A stretch of 64,000 nucleotides of DNA from Lewinellaceae bacterium (GCA_020636005.1 JACJYR010000001.1:816001-880000); one strand, 5' to 3'; positions 7,211-17,618 are shown, counted from the first letter of the stretch. Notes: generated by a model from the sequence alone, not told the origin. Program-made: numbers and translations.

Positions 7211-9484
7211 CTAATCGGCTCCCGTCACCAACATGGCTTCCTTACCTACCCGGTTGGTCTGCAGGCGGTTGTAGAGTTTCACAAAGCGGTGGGCCACGGC
7301 GACGATGTCCTTCGTTTCCAGTTTGATGCTGAAAATCAACATGCTGTTGCGGCGGCCGTAGCCATCGTTTTGGATGCCCTGAATCTGGGAGGACAGTTGG
7401 GTTTCCAATAAATTGAAAATGGCTTTTTTTTCTTCTTTAAGGTCGTCAATGTTTTCAAAATTGCCCTGCTCCATCCGTTTGGCCACATGATTCAAATAGG
7501 CCTCAACAGCGGATGATACGGCCCGCAGGTTCTCCACCTGCTCTGGTTTTACTTTTTTATGGCTGTTCTCCACGTGGCCCCGGCAGGCCTCAACAATAAA
7601 GCCAGTGGATTGGGCAATGTCTTGCTCCAGGTCGTAAACCAACAGGTAGAGCCTGCCTGCCTGCGTATCCGTTCCCTCAATGCGCTTGATGGCCTTGTAC
7701 ATCTTCTTTTTCAGGCCTTCCACACGCCCTTTGAGCGATTCATAACTTTTTACCGAAGACTGAATGGCAGAGCGGTCTTCTTCCACCAGGCCGACAATGG
7801 CATTATTATAGGCTTTCACCACATCGTCCAACAACTCAGCCACTTTGGTGGAGGTGTCCTTGACCATAAAAGCGGGCTGAATCGCACCGCCTTCCATTTC
7901 AAAGGAAGCCAGTTCTTCCTTGGCTTTTTCCATTTTGCCATGAAAAATAGAAGAGCGGATGACCAGAAAAAGGATCAAGGCTGTCAGGCCGGCCACTGCC
8001 CACATTTCAAAAGTATAAATCAACCAGGCGCAAATGCCGGAGGCCGTGAAAGCAACAATGGCCGTCAAAAACCATCCGCCGATGACGTTGATAACCCCCG
8101 CCACCCGGTAAACGGCGCTGTCGAGGCCCCATGCCCGGTCGGCCAGCGAAGCGCCCATCGCCACCATGAAGGTGACATAAGTGGTGGAAAGCGGCAGCTT
8201 GAGCGAAGTAGCAAAAGCGATAAGCGCACTGGCCACGGTGAGGTTGACGGCTGCCCGCACGAGGTCGAAGGCCGGCTGGTCGGCCAGGGCGGTGGCTTCG
8301 CCGTTTTGCTCAAAACTACTGTCGGCCTTGTCGAGCCAGGATTGGGGGATCACTGTTTGTACTGCCGTGCCGATACTTTTTACCGAGCGAACGATGCCCC
8401 TGGCCAGCAAGTTGGGGGCAAAATTTTCAAGCCCTTCTCCCTGCCTGCTCAAGGCCACGGAGGTTTCCGTCACCGAGCGTGCTTTTTTTGAAAACCACAG
8501 CGTCAGAACCATGATAATCCCGGCGGCAAGCAGCAAAAAAGTATTGGTGCGCACGGCCTTGGCCAGCGCATTCATGCTAAAGGCATCCGGGGCCGCACCG
8601 GAGGCTACCCATTCCTTATAGCTTTCAAACCCGGCGATGGGCACACCAATGAAGTTCACCAGATCGTTGCCGGCAAAGGCCATTGCCAGGGAGAAAGTAC
8701 CCGCCAGGACAATGATTTTCAGGATGTTTATTTTGAAAAAAACGTACAACAACTGCATCGTGATGCTCCAAAACACGAAAGCGCCCAGCAGCAACATGGG
8801 CGTATTGTCGGATACCCAATTTATAAATTCATCTGGCACGAAAGAAGCGCCTTTGATGCCTTTGAACAAAAGAAAATGCGTGATCAGTGTGAGCGCAGCG
8901 CCCGACCAAATGCCCCCGACCCATTTCATCCGCTTGTGGTAATCAAAAGTGAAAAGCAGCCTGGAGAGGTATTGGATCAGCACTCCGGCAATAAATGCCA
9001 CCACCACCGAGGAAAGGATGCCCGTAATGATGCCCAAAGCGCTGTCTGAGTTGATGTAAGTGGCAATGGCATTCAGGCTTTCGCCGCCGTACACCATTTT
9101 CAAGATGGCCACCACGACCGCTGCCCCCAGCAGTTCAAAAACAATGGATACCGTCGTGGAAGTGGGCAGCCCGAAAGTGTTGAAAGCGTCGAGCAGCATG
9201 ATGTCCGTCATCATAACGGCCAGGAAAATGACCATAACCTCCGAGAACTGGAAAAACTGCGGGTTGAAAATGCCCTTTCGGGCCACTTCCATCATGCCGC
9301 TGGAAAAGGTAGCACCGATGAAAATGCCAATGGCAGCGATGATCATGATGGTGCGCATGGAAGCCACTTTCGAACCGATGGCCGAGTTAAGAAAGTTGAC
9401 GGCGTCGTTGCTTACGCCGACAACGAGGTCGGAGGCGGCCAGGATGAACAGGAGGATGACGATAATGAGGTAGTATTCGGGCAT
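7211..9484 (-). CDS. PiT-family inorganic phosphate permease with long cytosolic tail
   Basis: A 757-residue Pho4/PiT transporter. The family signature occurs twice in inverted-topology halves: GVSNDAVNFLNSAIGS near residue 23 and FAGNDLVNFIGVPIAG near residue 270, each with the N-D pair that binds phosphate and cation. Both halves have several membrane helices, and the second continues through TLPLSTTYVTFMVAMG-like helices to about residue 520. The last 220 residues are hydrophilic and helical (VAELLDDVVKAYNNAIVGLV, LYLLVYDLEQDIAQSTGFIV) and resemble a PhoU-like regulatory domain. Members of this Bacteroidota subgroup are longer than the E. coli Pit proteins for this reason. Likely a proton- or sodium-coupled phosphate importer; substrate inferred from family only. 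Confidence 0.92.
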   Translation of the reverse strand: MPEYYLIIVILLFILAASDLVVGVSNDAVNFLNSAIGSKVASMRTIMIIAAIGIFIGATFSSGMMEVARKGIFNPQFFQFSEVMVIFLAVMMTDIMLLDAFNTFGLPTSTTVSIVFELLGAAVVVAILKMVYGGESLNAIATYINSDSALGIITGILSSVVVAFIAGVLIQYLSRLLFTFDYHKRMKWVGGIWSGAALTLITHFLLFKGIKGASFVPDEFINWVSDNTPMLLLGAFVFWSITMQLLYVFFKINILKIIVLAGTFSLAMAFAGNDLVNFIGVPIAGFESYKEWVASGAAPDAFSMNALAKAVRTNTFLLLAAGIIMVLTLWFSKKARSVTETSVALSRQGEGLENFAPNLLARGIVRSVKSIGTAVQTVIPQSWLDKADSSFEQNGEATALADQPAFDLVRAAVNLTVASALIAFATSLKLPLSTTYVTFMVAMGASLADRAWGLDSAVYRVAGVINVIGGWFLTAIVAFTASGICAWLIYTFEMWAVAGLTALILFLVIRSSIFHGKMEKAKEELASFEMEGGAIQPAFMVKDTSTKVAELLDDVVKAYNNAIVGLVEEDRSAIQSSVKSYESLKGRVEGLKKKMYKAIKRIEGTDTQAGRLYLLVYDLEQDIAQSTGFIVEACRGHVENSHKKVKPEQVENLRAVSSAVEAYLNHVAKRMEQGNFENIDDLKEEKKAIFNLLETQLSSQIQGIQNDGYGRRNSMLIFSIKLETKDIVAVAHRFVKLYNRLQTNRVGKEAMLVTGAD

Positions 9485-9781
9485 GGTGCTGCATTTGAAT
9501 TTTCAAAGGAAAAGGCCAACTCCGGTTTGGTCAAAAAACCGGAACGGAGTGGGCTGTAAGGATAAATCCTGATTAAAGCGGCCAAAATAGTTGAAAGGAG
9601 CTAACCATCCACAAAACAAACAGGAGATTTAACAAACCCCATTTAGGCTAACAATTAAATTAAATTCCCTTAACGATGAGTTTACGCTGCCTTGCCAGCT
9701 TTGCGCTCCTTTTTGAAAGGTATTGTTCAGGCCACTGTTCAATAGCTTTCCAACCATATTTTCTCATCAATTTCCGCTCGC

Positions 9782-12700
9782 ATGAAAAAGCAATTACTAT
9801 TCATCACTACCCTCCTGATGTGCTCCCTGGGCCTTATGGCGCAGGTGGTCATCAACTCAGACATCACCACCAACACGACCTGGACGAACAACAACACCTA
9901 CCTTCTGCAAGGAGGTTGCCTGTATGTGACCAACAATGCAACCCTGACCATTGAGCCTGGCACCCTGATCAAAGGCGATCAGGCGGCCCTGATCATACAG
10001 CGTGGTTCCAAGATCATCGCCGACGGCACTGCCGAAATGCCTATCGTTTTCACCTCCAGCAAACCTGCTGGCCAGCGTGCTCCCGGCGACTGGGGCGGCC
10101 TGCTGATTTTGGGTAAAGCCCCCATCAACGTGCCGGGCGGCGAAACCGTCGTTGAAGGCGGTTGCGACCTGGCCCTGTACGGCGGCAACGACCCCAACGA
10201 CAACTCCGGCATCCTCCGCTACGTGCGGGTGGAGTTCGCCGGTATCCCCTTCACCCCGAACAACGAACTGAACAGCTTCACCTTTGGCGGCGTCGGCTCC
10301 GGTACCATCGTGGAGCACGTACAAAGCAGCTACGGCGGCGACGATGCCTATGAATGGTTTGGCGGCACCGTGAACGGCAAATACTTCGTGACCTTCCGCA
10401 CCGTGGACGACATGTTCGACACGGACTTTGGTTTCTCCGGCAAAATGCAGTGGGTACTCGGCATCAGCGACCCGAACATCGCCGACGTATCTGGTTCCAA
10501 CGGCTTTGAGTCCGACAATGACGGGCAAGGATCTGCCAACACACCAAAGACCAACCCCCACTTTTCCAACGTGACCATCCTCGGCCCGATTGGCCAGGGT
10601 ACGCCCAACTCCAATTTCCGCCGGGCCATGCACATCCGCCGTTGCTCCAACCTGGATGTGTTCAACTCAGCCTTTGCTGGCTTCCCTATTGGCCTGCTGC
10701 TCGACGGCGCTTGTACCATTAACGGCTTTACCACAGATGGTACCGTAGAAATTGTCGCCAACACCCTGGCCAATGAAGCGGGAAATAATGTGACCGTAGA
10801 TGGGAACAACGGTGCCCTGCTCGCCGGTGTGAAGTCAAAATTTGCCAGCAGCGGCAACGACAGCGTGGCTACCGTCACCAACCTGATGCTCACCGATCCG
10901 TTCAACTTTTCCGGCAACCCCGACTTCCGCCCGGCTGTTGGCTCCCCGTTGTTGAGCGGTGCCAACTTCAGCAGCCCGACCGTCTCCGATGCCTTCTTCA
11001 CCCCTACTACCTACCGTGGCGCCATGGGCGATACCGACTGGACAGACTGCTGGTGCGAGTGGGATCCCATCAATGCCAACTACGCAGCCGGCCCTATCAA
11101 CTATACTGTTACCAAACCTGCTATTACCGCCAGTGGCCCTACTTCGTTCTGCCAGGGCGGCAGCGTGGTATTGACGGCTCCTGCCGGTTTCGCTTCCTAC
11201 CGCTGGAGCACCGGCGCTACGACAGAATCTATTACTGTCAACACTACCACTGCCGACATCACGGTGACCGTGAGAAGCGCCAGAGGCTGCTCCGCCACTT
11301 CCGACCCGATGGCAGTAACTGTAAACCCGAACCCAACCGCCGACTTTAACTTTTCCGTTGGCGGGGCTACGGTCAACTTTGGGAACACTTCATCCGGCGG
11401 GGCTACCTACTTGTGGGAGTTTGGGGATGGCGAAACCTCCACTGCGCCTACAATTTCACACACGTATGATGCAGCCGGCGACTACACTGTTTGCCTCACC
11501 GCCACCTCCAGCGCAGGTTGCTCCGACATGGTATGTAAAACCGTAACCGGCGTACAGGCCCTGAACCCCATCATTGAAATCATTGATGGCGATATTACTG
11601 CCAGCCGTACACTGACCAACGATAAAATATACGTGTTGCAGGGTGGTTGCCTTTATGTAAGGAACAACTCCACCCTGACTATCGAGCCAGGTACTGTCAT
11701 CCGGGGAGAGGGCGCTGCCCTTATCATCATGCGGGGATCCAAGATCATTGCTGACGGCACGCCCAACCGGCCCATCGTTTTCACTTCCAACAAACCGGCT
11801 GGCCAGCGTGCTCCCGGCGATTGGGGTGGTATTTTGTTATTGGGCAGAGCACCGATCAACGTCCCTGGCGGAGAAACTGTCATTGAAGGCGGATGTGATG
11901 ATGCATTGTATGGTGGCAACGACCCTGCAGACAACTCTGGTATCCTCCGATATGTGCGGGTAGAATTTGCCGGCATCCCATTCACCCCCAACAATGAGCT
12001 GAACAGCTTCACTTTCGGTGGCGTCGGTACTGGTACCATCGTCGAACACGTGCAGAGCAGCTACGGCGGCGACGATGCCTATGAATGGTTTGGCGGCACC
12101 GTGAACGGCAGGTTCTTTGTGACCTACCGCACGGTGGACGATATGTTCGATACTGACTTTGGTTTCTCTGGTAAAATGCAGTGGGTACTCGGCATCAGCG
12201 ACCCCAACATCGCCGACGTTTCTGGTTCCAATGGTTTTGAGTCCGACAACGATGGGCAAGGCTCTACAAACGCCCCCAAGACGAACGTCCACTTCAGCAA
12301 TGTGACCATCCTGGGCCCGATAGGCCAGGGCGTTACACCTATCAACTCCAACTTCCGCCGGGCCATGCACATCCGCCGTTGCTCCTACCTGGATGTGTTC
12401 AACTCTGCTTTCTCGGGCTTCCCCACTGGCCTGTTGCTGGATGGTTCCTGCACTATTGATGGCTTCACAACGGGCGGCGAAGTAGAAATCGTAGCCAATA
12501 CCATTGCCTGCGAGGCAGGCAACAACGTTACCGTAAGTTCGGCACAATCCGCATCGCTGCCGGCCGTGAAATCCAAATTTGCAAGTTCCGGCAACGACAG
12601 CCTCGCCAACGTGGCTGCCTTGATGCTGACCAATCCCTTCGGCTTTGCGGGCAACAATCCTGACTTCCGCCCTGCTCCTGGTTCACCCTTGTTGAGCGGT

Positions 12701-13348
12701 GCAAACTTCAGCAGCCCGACCCTTGCCGATCCTTTCTTTACCGCCACCACTTACCGTGGCGCCATGGGCGACACCGACTGGACAGATTGCTGGACAGAGT
12801 GGGACCCCATCAATGCCACTTATACGAATGCCATCGACTACGACCTCAACCCGGTCATCTCGTTTACGGGTAATGGCAATGATGTATCGTTTACGGGAAC
12901 CGTCGCCGGTGGTGTTTCCTACAACTGGGACTTCGGCGACGGCAGCGCTCCTTCCAACGAAGAGAACCCCACCCACGCATTTCCCAATACAGGCGGCGAC
13001 TGGAACGTGACCCTGACGGTGACCTCCGCCAGGGGCTGCCAAAGCACGGCTACCACAACGGTAACGCTGACCAGCACCAAGGAAGTGGAAGGCCTGACTG
13101 CCCTGAAGGTATTCCCGAATCCATTCCGTACCAGCGCAACAGTAGAGTTTTTACTGAAAAACCAGGTGGAACTCGACATCCAACTGTTGGACGTGACCGG
13201 AAAAGCTGTGAAGCAGTTCAGCCAGGAATTCCAGGCTGGCTATAACCGTTTCTCCGTGGACGGCTCCGACCTGAACGGAGGCGTTTACTTCCTGCGCATG
13301 TTGTCCAATGAAGGCCAGCAGACCGTCAGGATTTCCATCGTGAAATAA
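9782..13348 (+). CDS. Large secreted PKD protein with duplicated module and T9SS tail
   Basis: A 1188-residue exported protein. Signal peptide MKKQLLFITTLLMCSLGLMA. Residues 22-434 form a beta-rich module (LLQGGCLYVTNNATLTIEPG, GQRAPGDWGGLLILGKAPIN, SSYGGDDAYEWFGGTVNG). This is followed by an Ig-like block (TSFCQGGSVVLTAPAG), a PKD domain (YLWEFGDGETSTAPTISHTY), a second near-identical copy of the module at 597-1014, another PKD (YNWDFGDGSAPSNEENPTHA) and a T9SS type A tail (LKVFPNPFRTSATVEFLL). The module looks like a right-handed beta-helix or jelly roll typical of surface proteins; function unknown. The two copies are so similar at DNA level that recombination between them is likely. A strong terminator follows at 13376. 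Confidence 0.88.
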   Translation: MKKQLLFITTLLMCSLGLMAQVVINSDITTNTTWTNNNTYLLQGGCLYVTNNATLTIEPGTLIKGDQAALIIQRGSKIIADGTAEMPIVFTSSKPAGQRAPGDWGGLLILGKAPINVPGGETVVEGGCDLALYGGNDPNDNSGILRYVRVEFAGIPFTPNNELNSFTFGGVGSGTIVEHVQSSYGGDDAYEWFGGTVNGKYFVTFRTVDDMFDTDFGFSGKMQWVLGISDPNIADVSGSNGFESDNDGQGSANTPKTNPHFSNVTILGPIGQGTPNSNFRRAMHIRRCSNLDVFNSAFAGFPIGLLLDGACTINGFTTDGTVEIVANTLANEAGNNVTVDGNNGALLAGVKSKFASSGNDSVATVTNLMLTDPFNFSGNPDFRPAVGSPLLSGANFSSPTVSDAFFTPTTYRGAMGDTDWTDCWCEWDPINANYAAGPINYTVTKPAITASGPTSFCQGGSVVLTAPAGFASYRWSTGATTESITVNTTTADITVTVRSARGCSATSDPMAVTVNPNPTADFNFSVGGATVNFGNTSSGGATYLWEFGDGETSTAPTISHTYDAAGDYTVCLTATSSAGCSDMVCKTVTGVQALNPIIEIIDGDITASRTLTNDKIYVLQGGCLYVRNNSTLTIEPGTVIRGEGAALIIMRGSKIIADGTPNRPIVFTSNKPAGQRAPGDWGGILLLGRAPINVPGGETVIEGGCDDALYGGNDPADNSGILRYVRVEFAGIPFTPNNELNSFTFGGVGTGTIVEHVQSSYGGDDAYEWFGGTVNGRFFVTYRTVDDMFDTDFGFSGKMQWVLGISDPNIADVSGSNGFESDNDGQGSTNAPKTNVHFSNVTILGPIGQGVTPINSNFRRAMHIRRCSYLDVFNSAFSGFPTGLLLDGSCTIDGFTTGGEVEIVANTIACEAGNNVTVSSAQSASLPAVKSKFASSGNDSLANVAALMLTNPFGFAGNNPDFRPAPGSPLLSGANFSSPTLADPFFTATTYRGAMGDTDWTDCWTEWDPINATYTNAIDYDLNPVISFTGNGNDVSFTGTVAGGVSYNWDFGDGSAPSNEENPTHAFPNTGGDWNVTLTVTSARGCQSTATTTVTLTSTKEVEGLTALKVFPNPFRTSATVEFLLKNQVELDIQLLDVTGKAVKQFSQEFQAGYNRFSVDGSDLNGGVYFLRMLSNEGQQTVRISIVK
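9845..11083 (+). repeat. Intragenic duplication, copy 1
   Basis: Encodes residues 22-434 of the PKD protein. It aligns along its whole length with 11570-12823, with only a few small indels and identical stretches such as the codons for SSYGGDDAYEWFGGTVNG. Confidence 0.85.
11570..12823 (+). repeat. Intragenic duplication, copy 2
   Basis: Encodes residues 597-1014 of the same protein. Differences from copy 1 are mostly synonymous or conservative, which implies a recent duplication or continuing gene conversion. Confidence 0.85.
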
Positions 13349-13375
13349 TCTGTTGAGAGCATAACAAATTCGCAA

Positions 13376-13409
13376 GGCGCTGTCCACGGTCGTGGACAGC
13401 GCCTTTTTT
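13376..13409 (+). terminator. Rho-independent terminator after the PKD gene
   Basis: A perfect 12-bp stem GGCGCTGTCCAC / GTGGACAGCGCC with a 4-base GGTC loop followed by six T. It sits 27 bases after the PKD protein stop. Confidence 0.93.
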
Positions 13410-13531
13410 CTTTTCATTTGGGGCTGTTTTGGGCAAAATAACCTTCGACTTAACCGAAAGTTAACATTGGAATGCCGGGAATGCCAGGTCTATACCGGAT
13501 CTTTGCGGCCAAAATTTTTCAACTCATTAAA

Positions 13532-16303
13532 ATGAAAACCCAAATTGTTCTTTTAAACTTTCTTCTTCTCTTTATCTTCCACTCCGTACAAGCCCAAACA
13601 GGAAAAGTGTACGGCACTATCCACGACAAAGACAACAACGATGCCCTGATCGGGGCCACCGTACTCATTGTTGAAACCGGGGGCGGCACGGCCTCCGACC
13701 TCGACGGATCCTACGAACTGAACCTTCCTCCCGGCACCTATTCGCTCGAAGTAAGCTACACCGGGTACCAGCCTGAGAAAGTAACCGGCATTGAAATCAA
13801 GGGCAGCGAAACCATGAAAATAGACTTTCAAATCTCCAGCGGCGCCCAGGAACTGGATGTGGTCGTTATCACGGCAGAGGCCAAGCGCAACACCGCCGTG
13901 AACCTGCTGCTGCTCCAGCAAAAGAGCATCAGCATCGCCACAGGTATTTCCTCCGACCAAATCAAACTGTCGCCCGACCGCAACACCAGCGACGTGCTGA
14001 AGCGGGTGAGCGGGGCGAGTGTGCAGGACAATAAATTTGTCATTATCCGTGGCCTCTCGGACAGGTACAACATCGCCCTGCTCAATGGCCTGACATTACC
14101 CAGCACCGAACCTGACAAAAGGGCCTTTTCATTCGATATTTTCCCTTCCAATCTGCTGGACAACCTCGTCATCTATAAATCCGCTACCCCTGACCTGCCT
14201 GGCGAGTTTGCAGGTGGCGTCATCCAACTAAACACCAAAGAAATACCACAGGAGCCTTTTGCCAATATCAGCCTGAGCATGGGCTACAACAGTCAATCTA
14301 CTTTTAAAAATTTCAAGACTTATAATGGCGGCGACAAAGATTGGTTGGGCTACGATGATGGCACCCGTGGCCTGCCCAACGGGCTTGAAAATGTGCCCAG
14401 GGACACCTTCAACAGCAGCCTGGCGAACCAGAAAAAATACTCGGCATTGTTCCCAAATGATTGGGCGGTACTAGATGAGTCTTCCATGCGGCCTTCGATT
14501 GGCCTCCAGGTCTCTGCCGGCAGGAGCTTTGGGAATTTCGGTATAGTAGGTGCCATCACTTATAGCAATTCCCCAAAAATCCAGGATGGCATTGTAAGTG
14601 ATTACACTAATGATGGTAGGCGATACGAATATTTTGATACCAGGACAAAGACAAATACCAGCTTGGGAGGCCTCCTCAATTTGGCCTATAAAATCGCCCC
14701 CAAGCACAAGATACAGCTCAACAATACCTATACCCTTTCTGCTGATGACCTCTTTAGCTTCCGTACCGGAGATGACATCGAGCAAACCCGCATGGTGGAA
14801 GCTTACTCCTATTTTTACAATAGCAACAAGTTGCACACCAGCCAGTTAATCGGGGACCATGTCTTCACCAAACAGAATATAAAACTGACCTGGGGGGCCA
14901 GCTACAACCGTATCACCAGGGATGTACCTTCCTATCGCCGGATGTGGTATTTCAAAAACAATGACGATCCAGCCGAATCACCTTTCGTAGCAACCGTACA
15001 GCCCGGCAACCCTTCCCCCAACTTTGCAGGTATCTTCTTCTCAAACCAGGAGGAAAAATTCTATGTAGGCAAAATGGATTTGACAGTACCCTACAACATT
15101 GGTAGGCGTAAAGGCAATTTCAAAATCGGTGGCTTGTATGAAGACAAGACCCGGGAGTTCAATGCCAACGTCTATGGCTATGTCTCCTTTTTCCAGACAC
15201 CACAGGAATTGAAAACCTTGCCCATCGGCGAAATATTTGAACCGAAAAACATCAACGAACAGGGTTTCCTGGTCAAAGAATCCACCGACCGCTCTGACAG
15301 TTACGACGGCGGCACCAATCTCAAAGCTGGTTATGCGATGATAGAGCAAGCCGTCAGCGACAAGCTAAGGATCATAGGCGGGGCCAGGGTGGAGAACTAC
15401 CAGCAGCAAATGAACTCGTTCAGGGTCAGGACGACCACCCCTGTCAACGTGGATACTTCTTTTACGGACGTCATGCCTTCCCTGCACTTTATCTATGCCC
15501 TCACAGAAAAAACCAACATCCGCTTAACGGGCTCCCGCACCGTCAGCCGTCCGAACCTGCGTGAAATTGCACCCTTCTCATTTTATGACTTTTTTATTGA
15601 GCGTGATATTACGGGCAACGACACACTCGTCAGGACAAAAATATGGAATGCCGACCTGCGCTATGAAACCTATCCGGGACAAGCCACTTATTTTGCAGCT
15701 TCTGTATTTTACAAAAATTTTGACAAGCCCATTGAGCAAGTTCAAAAAGCAGGCACCAATACTTTAACCTGGGTAAATGCCACTGGCGCTGTTGATTTTG
15801 GTATTGAGTTGGAAGGTCGGTGGAAACTAGGCAGCATTGCTGCCCCATTAGCCGATTTTACTGTGTTTGGAAATGTATCATATATCTATTCTGATGTGGA
15901 CACTTCTGGCCTGACGCCAGGCCAGTTGGAAAGGCCCCTCTACGGCCAATCGCCTTACCTCATCAACGTCGGCCTGAACTACGACAACCCCGATTGGGGC
16001 CTCAGCACTACCCTGCTGTACAACCGCATCGGCCGCCGCATCTGGCTCGTGGGCCTCGACCAGGATCCCCACGTTTGGGAAGCGCCCCGCAACGTCCTCG
16101 ATTTCCAGATCACGAAAAACATCGGCAAGTACCTGGAAATCAAGCTGACCATCGGCGACATCCTGAACAACCGGGCGAACTTCTACCAGGACTTCAACGA
16201 CAACGGTAAATACGACAACGAGACCGACGATGGCCTCATCCTCAGCAACCAGTACGGCACCAACTTTTCCCTGGGCCTGAGCTATTCCTTCAGCAAGGGG
16301 TGA
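13532..16303 (+). CDS. TonB-dependent receptor with CarboxypepD-like N-terminal domain
   Basis: A 923-residue outer-membrane receptor. Signal peptide MKTQIVLLNFLLLFIFHSVQ, then a carboxypeptidase-regulatory-like beta-sandwich (GTIHDKDNNDALIGATVLIV, SYELNLPPGTYSLEVSYTGY, about residues 24-100), a plug (IKLSPDRNTSDVLKRVSGAS, VIIRGLSDRYNIALLNGLTL, about 115-225) and a large barrel ending SLGLSYSFSKG. No SusD-like partner is adjacent, so it is not a classical SusC. The arrangement resembles TonB receptors for peptides, siderophores or other small ligands in this phylum. The start chosen gives the signal peptide; the frame extends 20 codons upstream without one. A bidirectional terminator separates it from the next, convergent gene. 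Confidence 0.92.
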   Translation: MKTQIVLLNFLLLFIFHSVQAQTGKVYGTIHDKDNNDALIGATVLIVETGGGTASDLDGSYELNLPPGTYSLEVSYTGYQPEKVTGIEIKGSETMKIDFQISSGAQELDVVVITAEAKRNTAVNLLLLQQKSISIATGISSDQIKLSPDRNTSDVLKRVSGASVQDNKFVIIRGLSDRYNIALLNGLTLPSTEPDKRAFSFDIFPSNLLDNLVIYKSATPDLPGEFAGGVIQLNTKEIPQEPFANISLSMGYNSQSTFKNFKTYNGGDKDWLGYDDGTRGLPNGLENVPRDTFNSSLANQKKYSALFPNDWAVLDESSMRPSIGLQVSAGRSFGNFGIVGAITYSNSPKIQDGIVSDYTNDGRRYEYFDTRTKTNTSLGGLLNLAYKIAPKHKIQLNNTYTLSADDLFSFRTGDDIEQTRMVEAYSYFYNSNKLHTSQLIGDHVFTKQNIKLTWGASYNRITRDVPSYRRMWYFKNNDDPAESPFVATVQPGNPSPNFAGIFFSNQEEKFYVGKMDLTVPYNIGRRKGNFKIGGLYEDKTREFNANVYGYVSFFQTPQELKTLPIGEIFEPKNINEQGFLVKESTDRSDSYDGGTNLKAGYAMIEQAVSDKLRIIGGARVENYQQQMNSFRVRTTTPVNVDTSFTDVMPSLHFIYALTEKTNIRLTGSRTVSRPNLREIAPFSFYDFFIERDITGNDTLVRTKIWNADLRYETYPGQATYFAASVFYKNFDKPIEQVQKAGTNTLTWVNATGAVDFGIELEGRWKLGSIAAPLADFTVFGNVSYIYSDVDTSGLTPGQLERPLYGQSPYLINVGLNYDNPDWGLSTTLLYNRIGRRIWLVGLDQDPHVWEAPRNVLDFQITKNIGKYLEIKLTIGDILNNRANFYQDFNDNGKYDNETDDGLILSNQYGTNFSLGLSYSFSKG

Positions 16304-16326
16304 CCAATACCGGTTTCTCCGTAAAT

Positions 16327-16367
16327 AAAAAATGCGCCACGGCAGAAAGTGCCATGGCGCATTTTTT
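16327..16367. terminator. Bidirectional terminator between convergent genes
   Basis: An 18-bp stem (AAAAAATGCGCCACGGCA against TGCCATGGCGCATTTTTT, one mismatch) with a 5-base GAAAG loop. A-run and T-run on either side make it usable from both strands. It overlaps the stop codon of the minus-strand glycosyltransferase. Confidence 0.92.
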
Positions 16368-17493
16368 ATTGCTTTTTCCGGCCGGCGGGTTTAAAAGGAA
16401 TGTTGTCCTTGGCAATTTGAGCCAAAACTTTCCGGAGGGTGAGCTTTTTGAGCGTTTTCAGGCCAGGTATGTTATCTGCCGTACCTTCCGGTAGAAGCAA
16501 TTCCTCTTCAGCGTGTCCATCCACCAGCATTTTTAAAATCTTTTCTGTCTCGTCTGGATAATTTACCTTGGGCACTTCCCCCTCTTCCAGCCATTGCCCG
16601 ATCTTCTTCCAGTTTTTTTTCTTCAAACTTTTAATCACAGGGACTCCCATCTCCTTCAGGGCCGCAGCATTGCACTGCTGCTCATACTGTCCCCGCATGG
16701 GTACGACCATCAATTTTTTACCTAAAAAAAGTACCTCGGCAGGCGTCTCGAAACCCGCTCCGCAAAACACGCCGGCGGCATTTGCCAGGCTTTTTAAAAA
16801 CAGTTCGTTGTCAACGGGCTGGATGGAAACATTTCCTTTCCCGTAAGGCTTCCTGCTCTTTTTTGAAAAAACCTCCCACTTCGCTTTTTTGAAACCGGAA
16901 AGTGCCTCAATGATTCGCTTGTCGTCGTAGGCAGGCAAGTAAACAGTGTAGTGGCCATCGTTGCCCACCTCCAGGCTTCTTATCTGCTGCCGGATGACCG
17001 GGGTGGAAATACCCTCGCCGTAAGACTGGAAATGGAAGCCGTATTGCGTAGTTACCGGGGCGTAGTTTTTCAGCACAATCCTGCCGATGGGGTCGAACTT
17101 TTTGGGCTTGGGCGACGCCTTGTTCAGCACAGCCGCCTGGTGGCTGAGGCCGGTACACGGCTTCCCTTTGTGGTAGCAGGCCCAGGCGCTCACCGGCTCA
17201 AAGTCGGAGATGACCAGGTGGTATTGCTCCACCGGCAGGCTGTTGATTTCTTCGAGCAGCCGCCGCAGGTTGCCCTCCCGGTAGGTGGCCATAACGTCCA
17301 CACCGCCTTTTTTTCCGAAAATGAGGCTCAGCCCTTTGAAGTTGTAACGGATAGGAAAACCCAGCGGGACATCTGCCTGGATGCCGCTCACGAGGACGTC
17401 CAGTTCTCCCAGTTTGGAAAGGATGGGCACAATGTCCCTGGCCCGGCTGATGTGGCCATTGCCCGTGCCCTGGATGGCATAGAGGATTTTCAT
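16366..17493 (-). CDS. GT28-like glycosyltransferase (MJ1255/VC2487-type)
   Basis: A 375-residue GT-B-fold protein. The N-terminal signature MKILYAIQGTGNGHISRARD and a C-terminal donor-site block (VFCGAGFETPAEVLFLGKKL, VVPMRGQYEQQCNAAALKEM) place it with the MurG/UDP-glucuronosyltransferase-like family often annotated as MJ1255/VC2487-like glycosyltransferase. It is soluble, with no signal peptide, so it would act in the cytoplasm or at the inner leaflet, probably on a lipid or teichuronic-like acceptor (inferred). The Met at 17493 is chosen because the Rossmann first strand begins directly after it. Its upstream region carries the R2 mobile repeat (17619-17720). Confidence 0.87.
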   Translation of the reverse strand: MKILYAIQGTGNGHISRARDIVPILSKLGELDVLVSGIQADVPLGFPIRYNFKGLSLIFGKKGGVDVMATYREGNLRRLLEEINSLPVEQYHLVISDFEPVSAWACYHKGKPCTGLSHQAAVLNKASPKPKKFDPIGRIVLKNYAPVTTQYGFHFQSYGEGISTPVIRQQIRSLEVGNDGHYTVYLPAYDDKRIIEALSGFKKAKWEVFSKKSRKPYGKGNVSIQPVDNELFLKSLANAAGVFCGAGFETPAEVLFLGKKLMVVPMRGQYEQQCNAAALKEMGVPVIKSLKKKNWKKIGQWLEEGEVPKVNYPDETEKILKMLVDGHAEEELLLPEGTADNIPGLKTLKKLTLRKVLAQIAKDNIPFKPAGRKKQ

Positions 17494-17618
17494 GGTGCGG
17501 GATTTTCGTGGCAAGGTAGGGGATGGGACGAAAAGATGATTGCCCGGAAGGATAAAATTTGCAGGGCCTGAGTCCAACACCTACAGAACCTCTAAGTAGC
17601 TCGTGTAAATTTATCTGG

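Noticed and set aside
13532..16303. TonB-dependent receptor as the SusC of the glucan locus
   Set aside because: It is separated by a convergent glycosyltransferase and the divergent regulator, has no SusD next to it, and its own terminator follows; nothing ties it to the locus.
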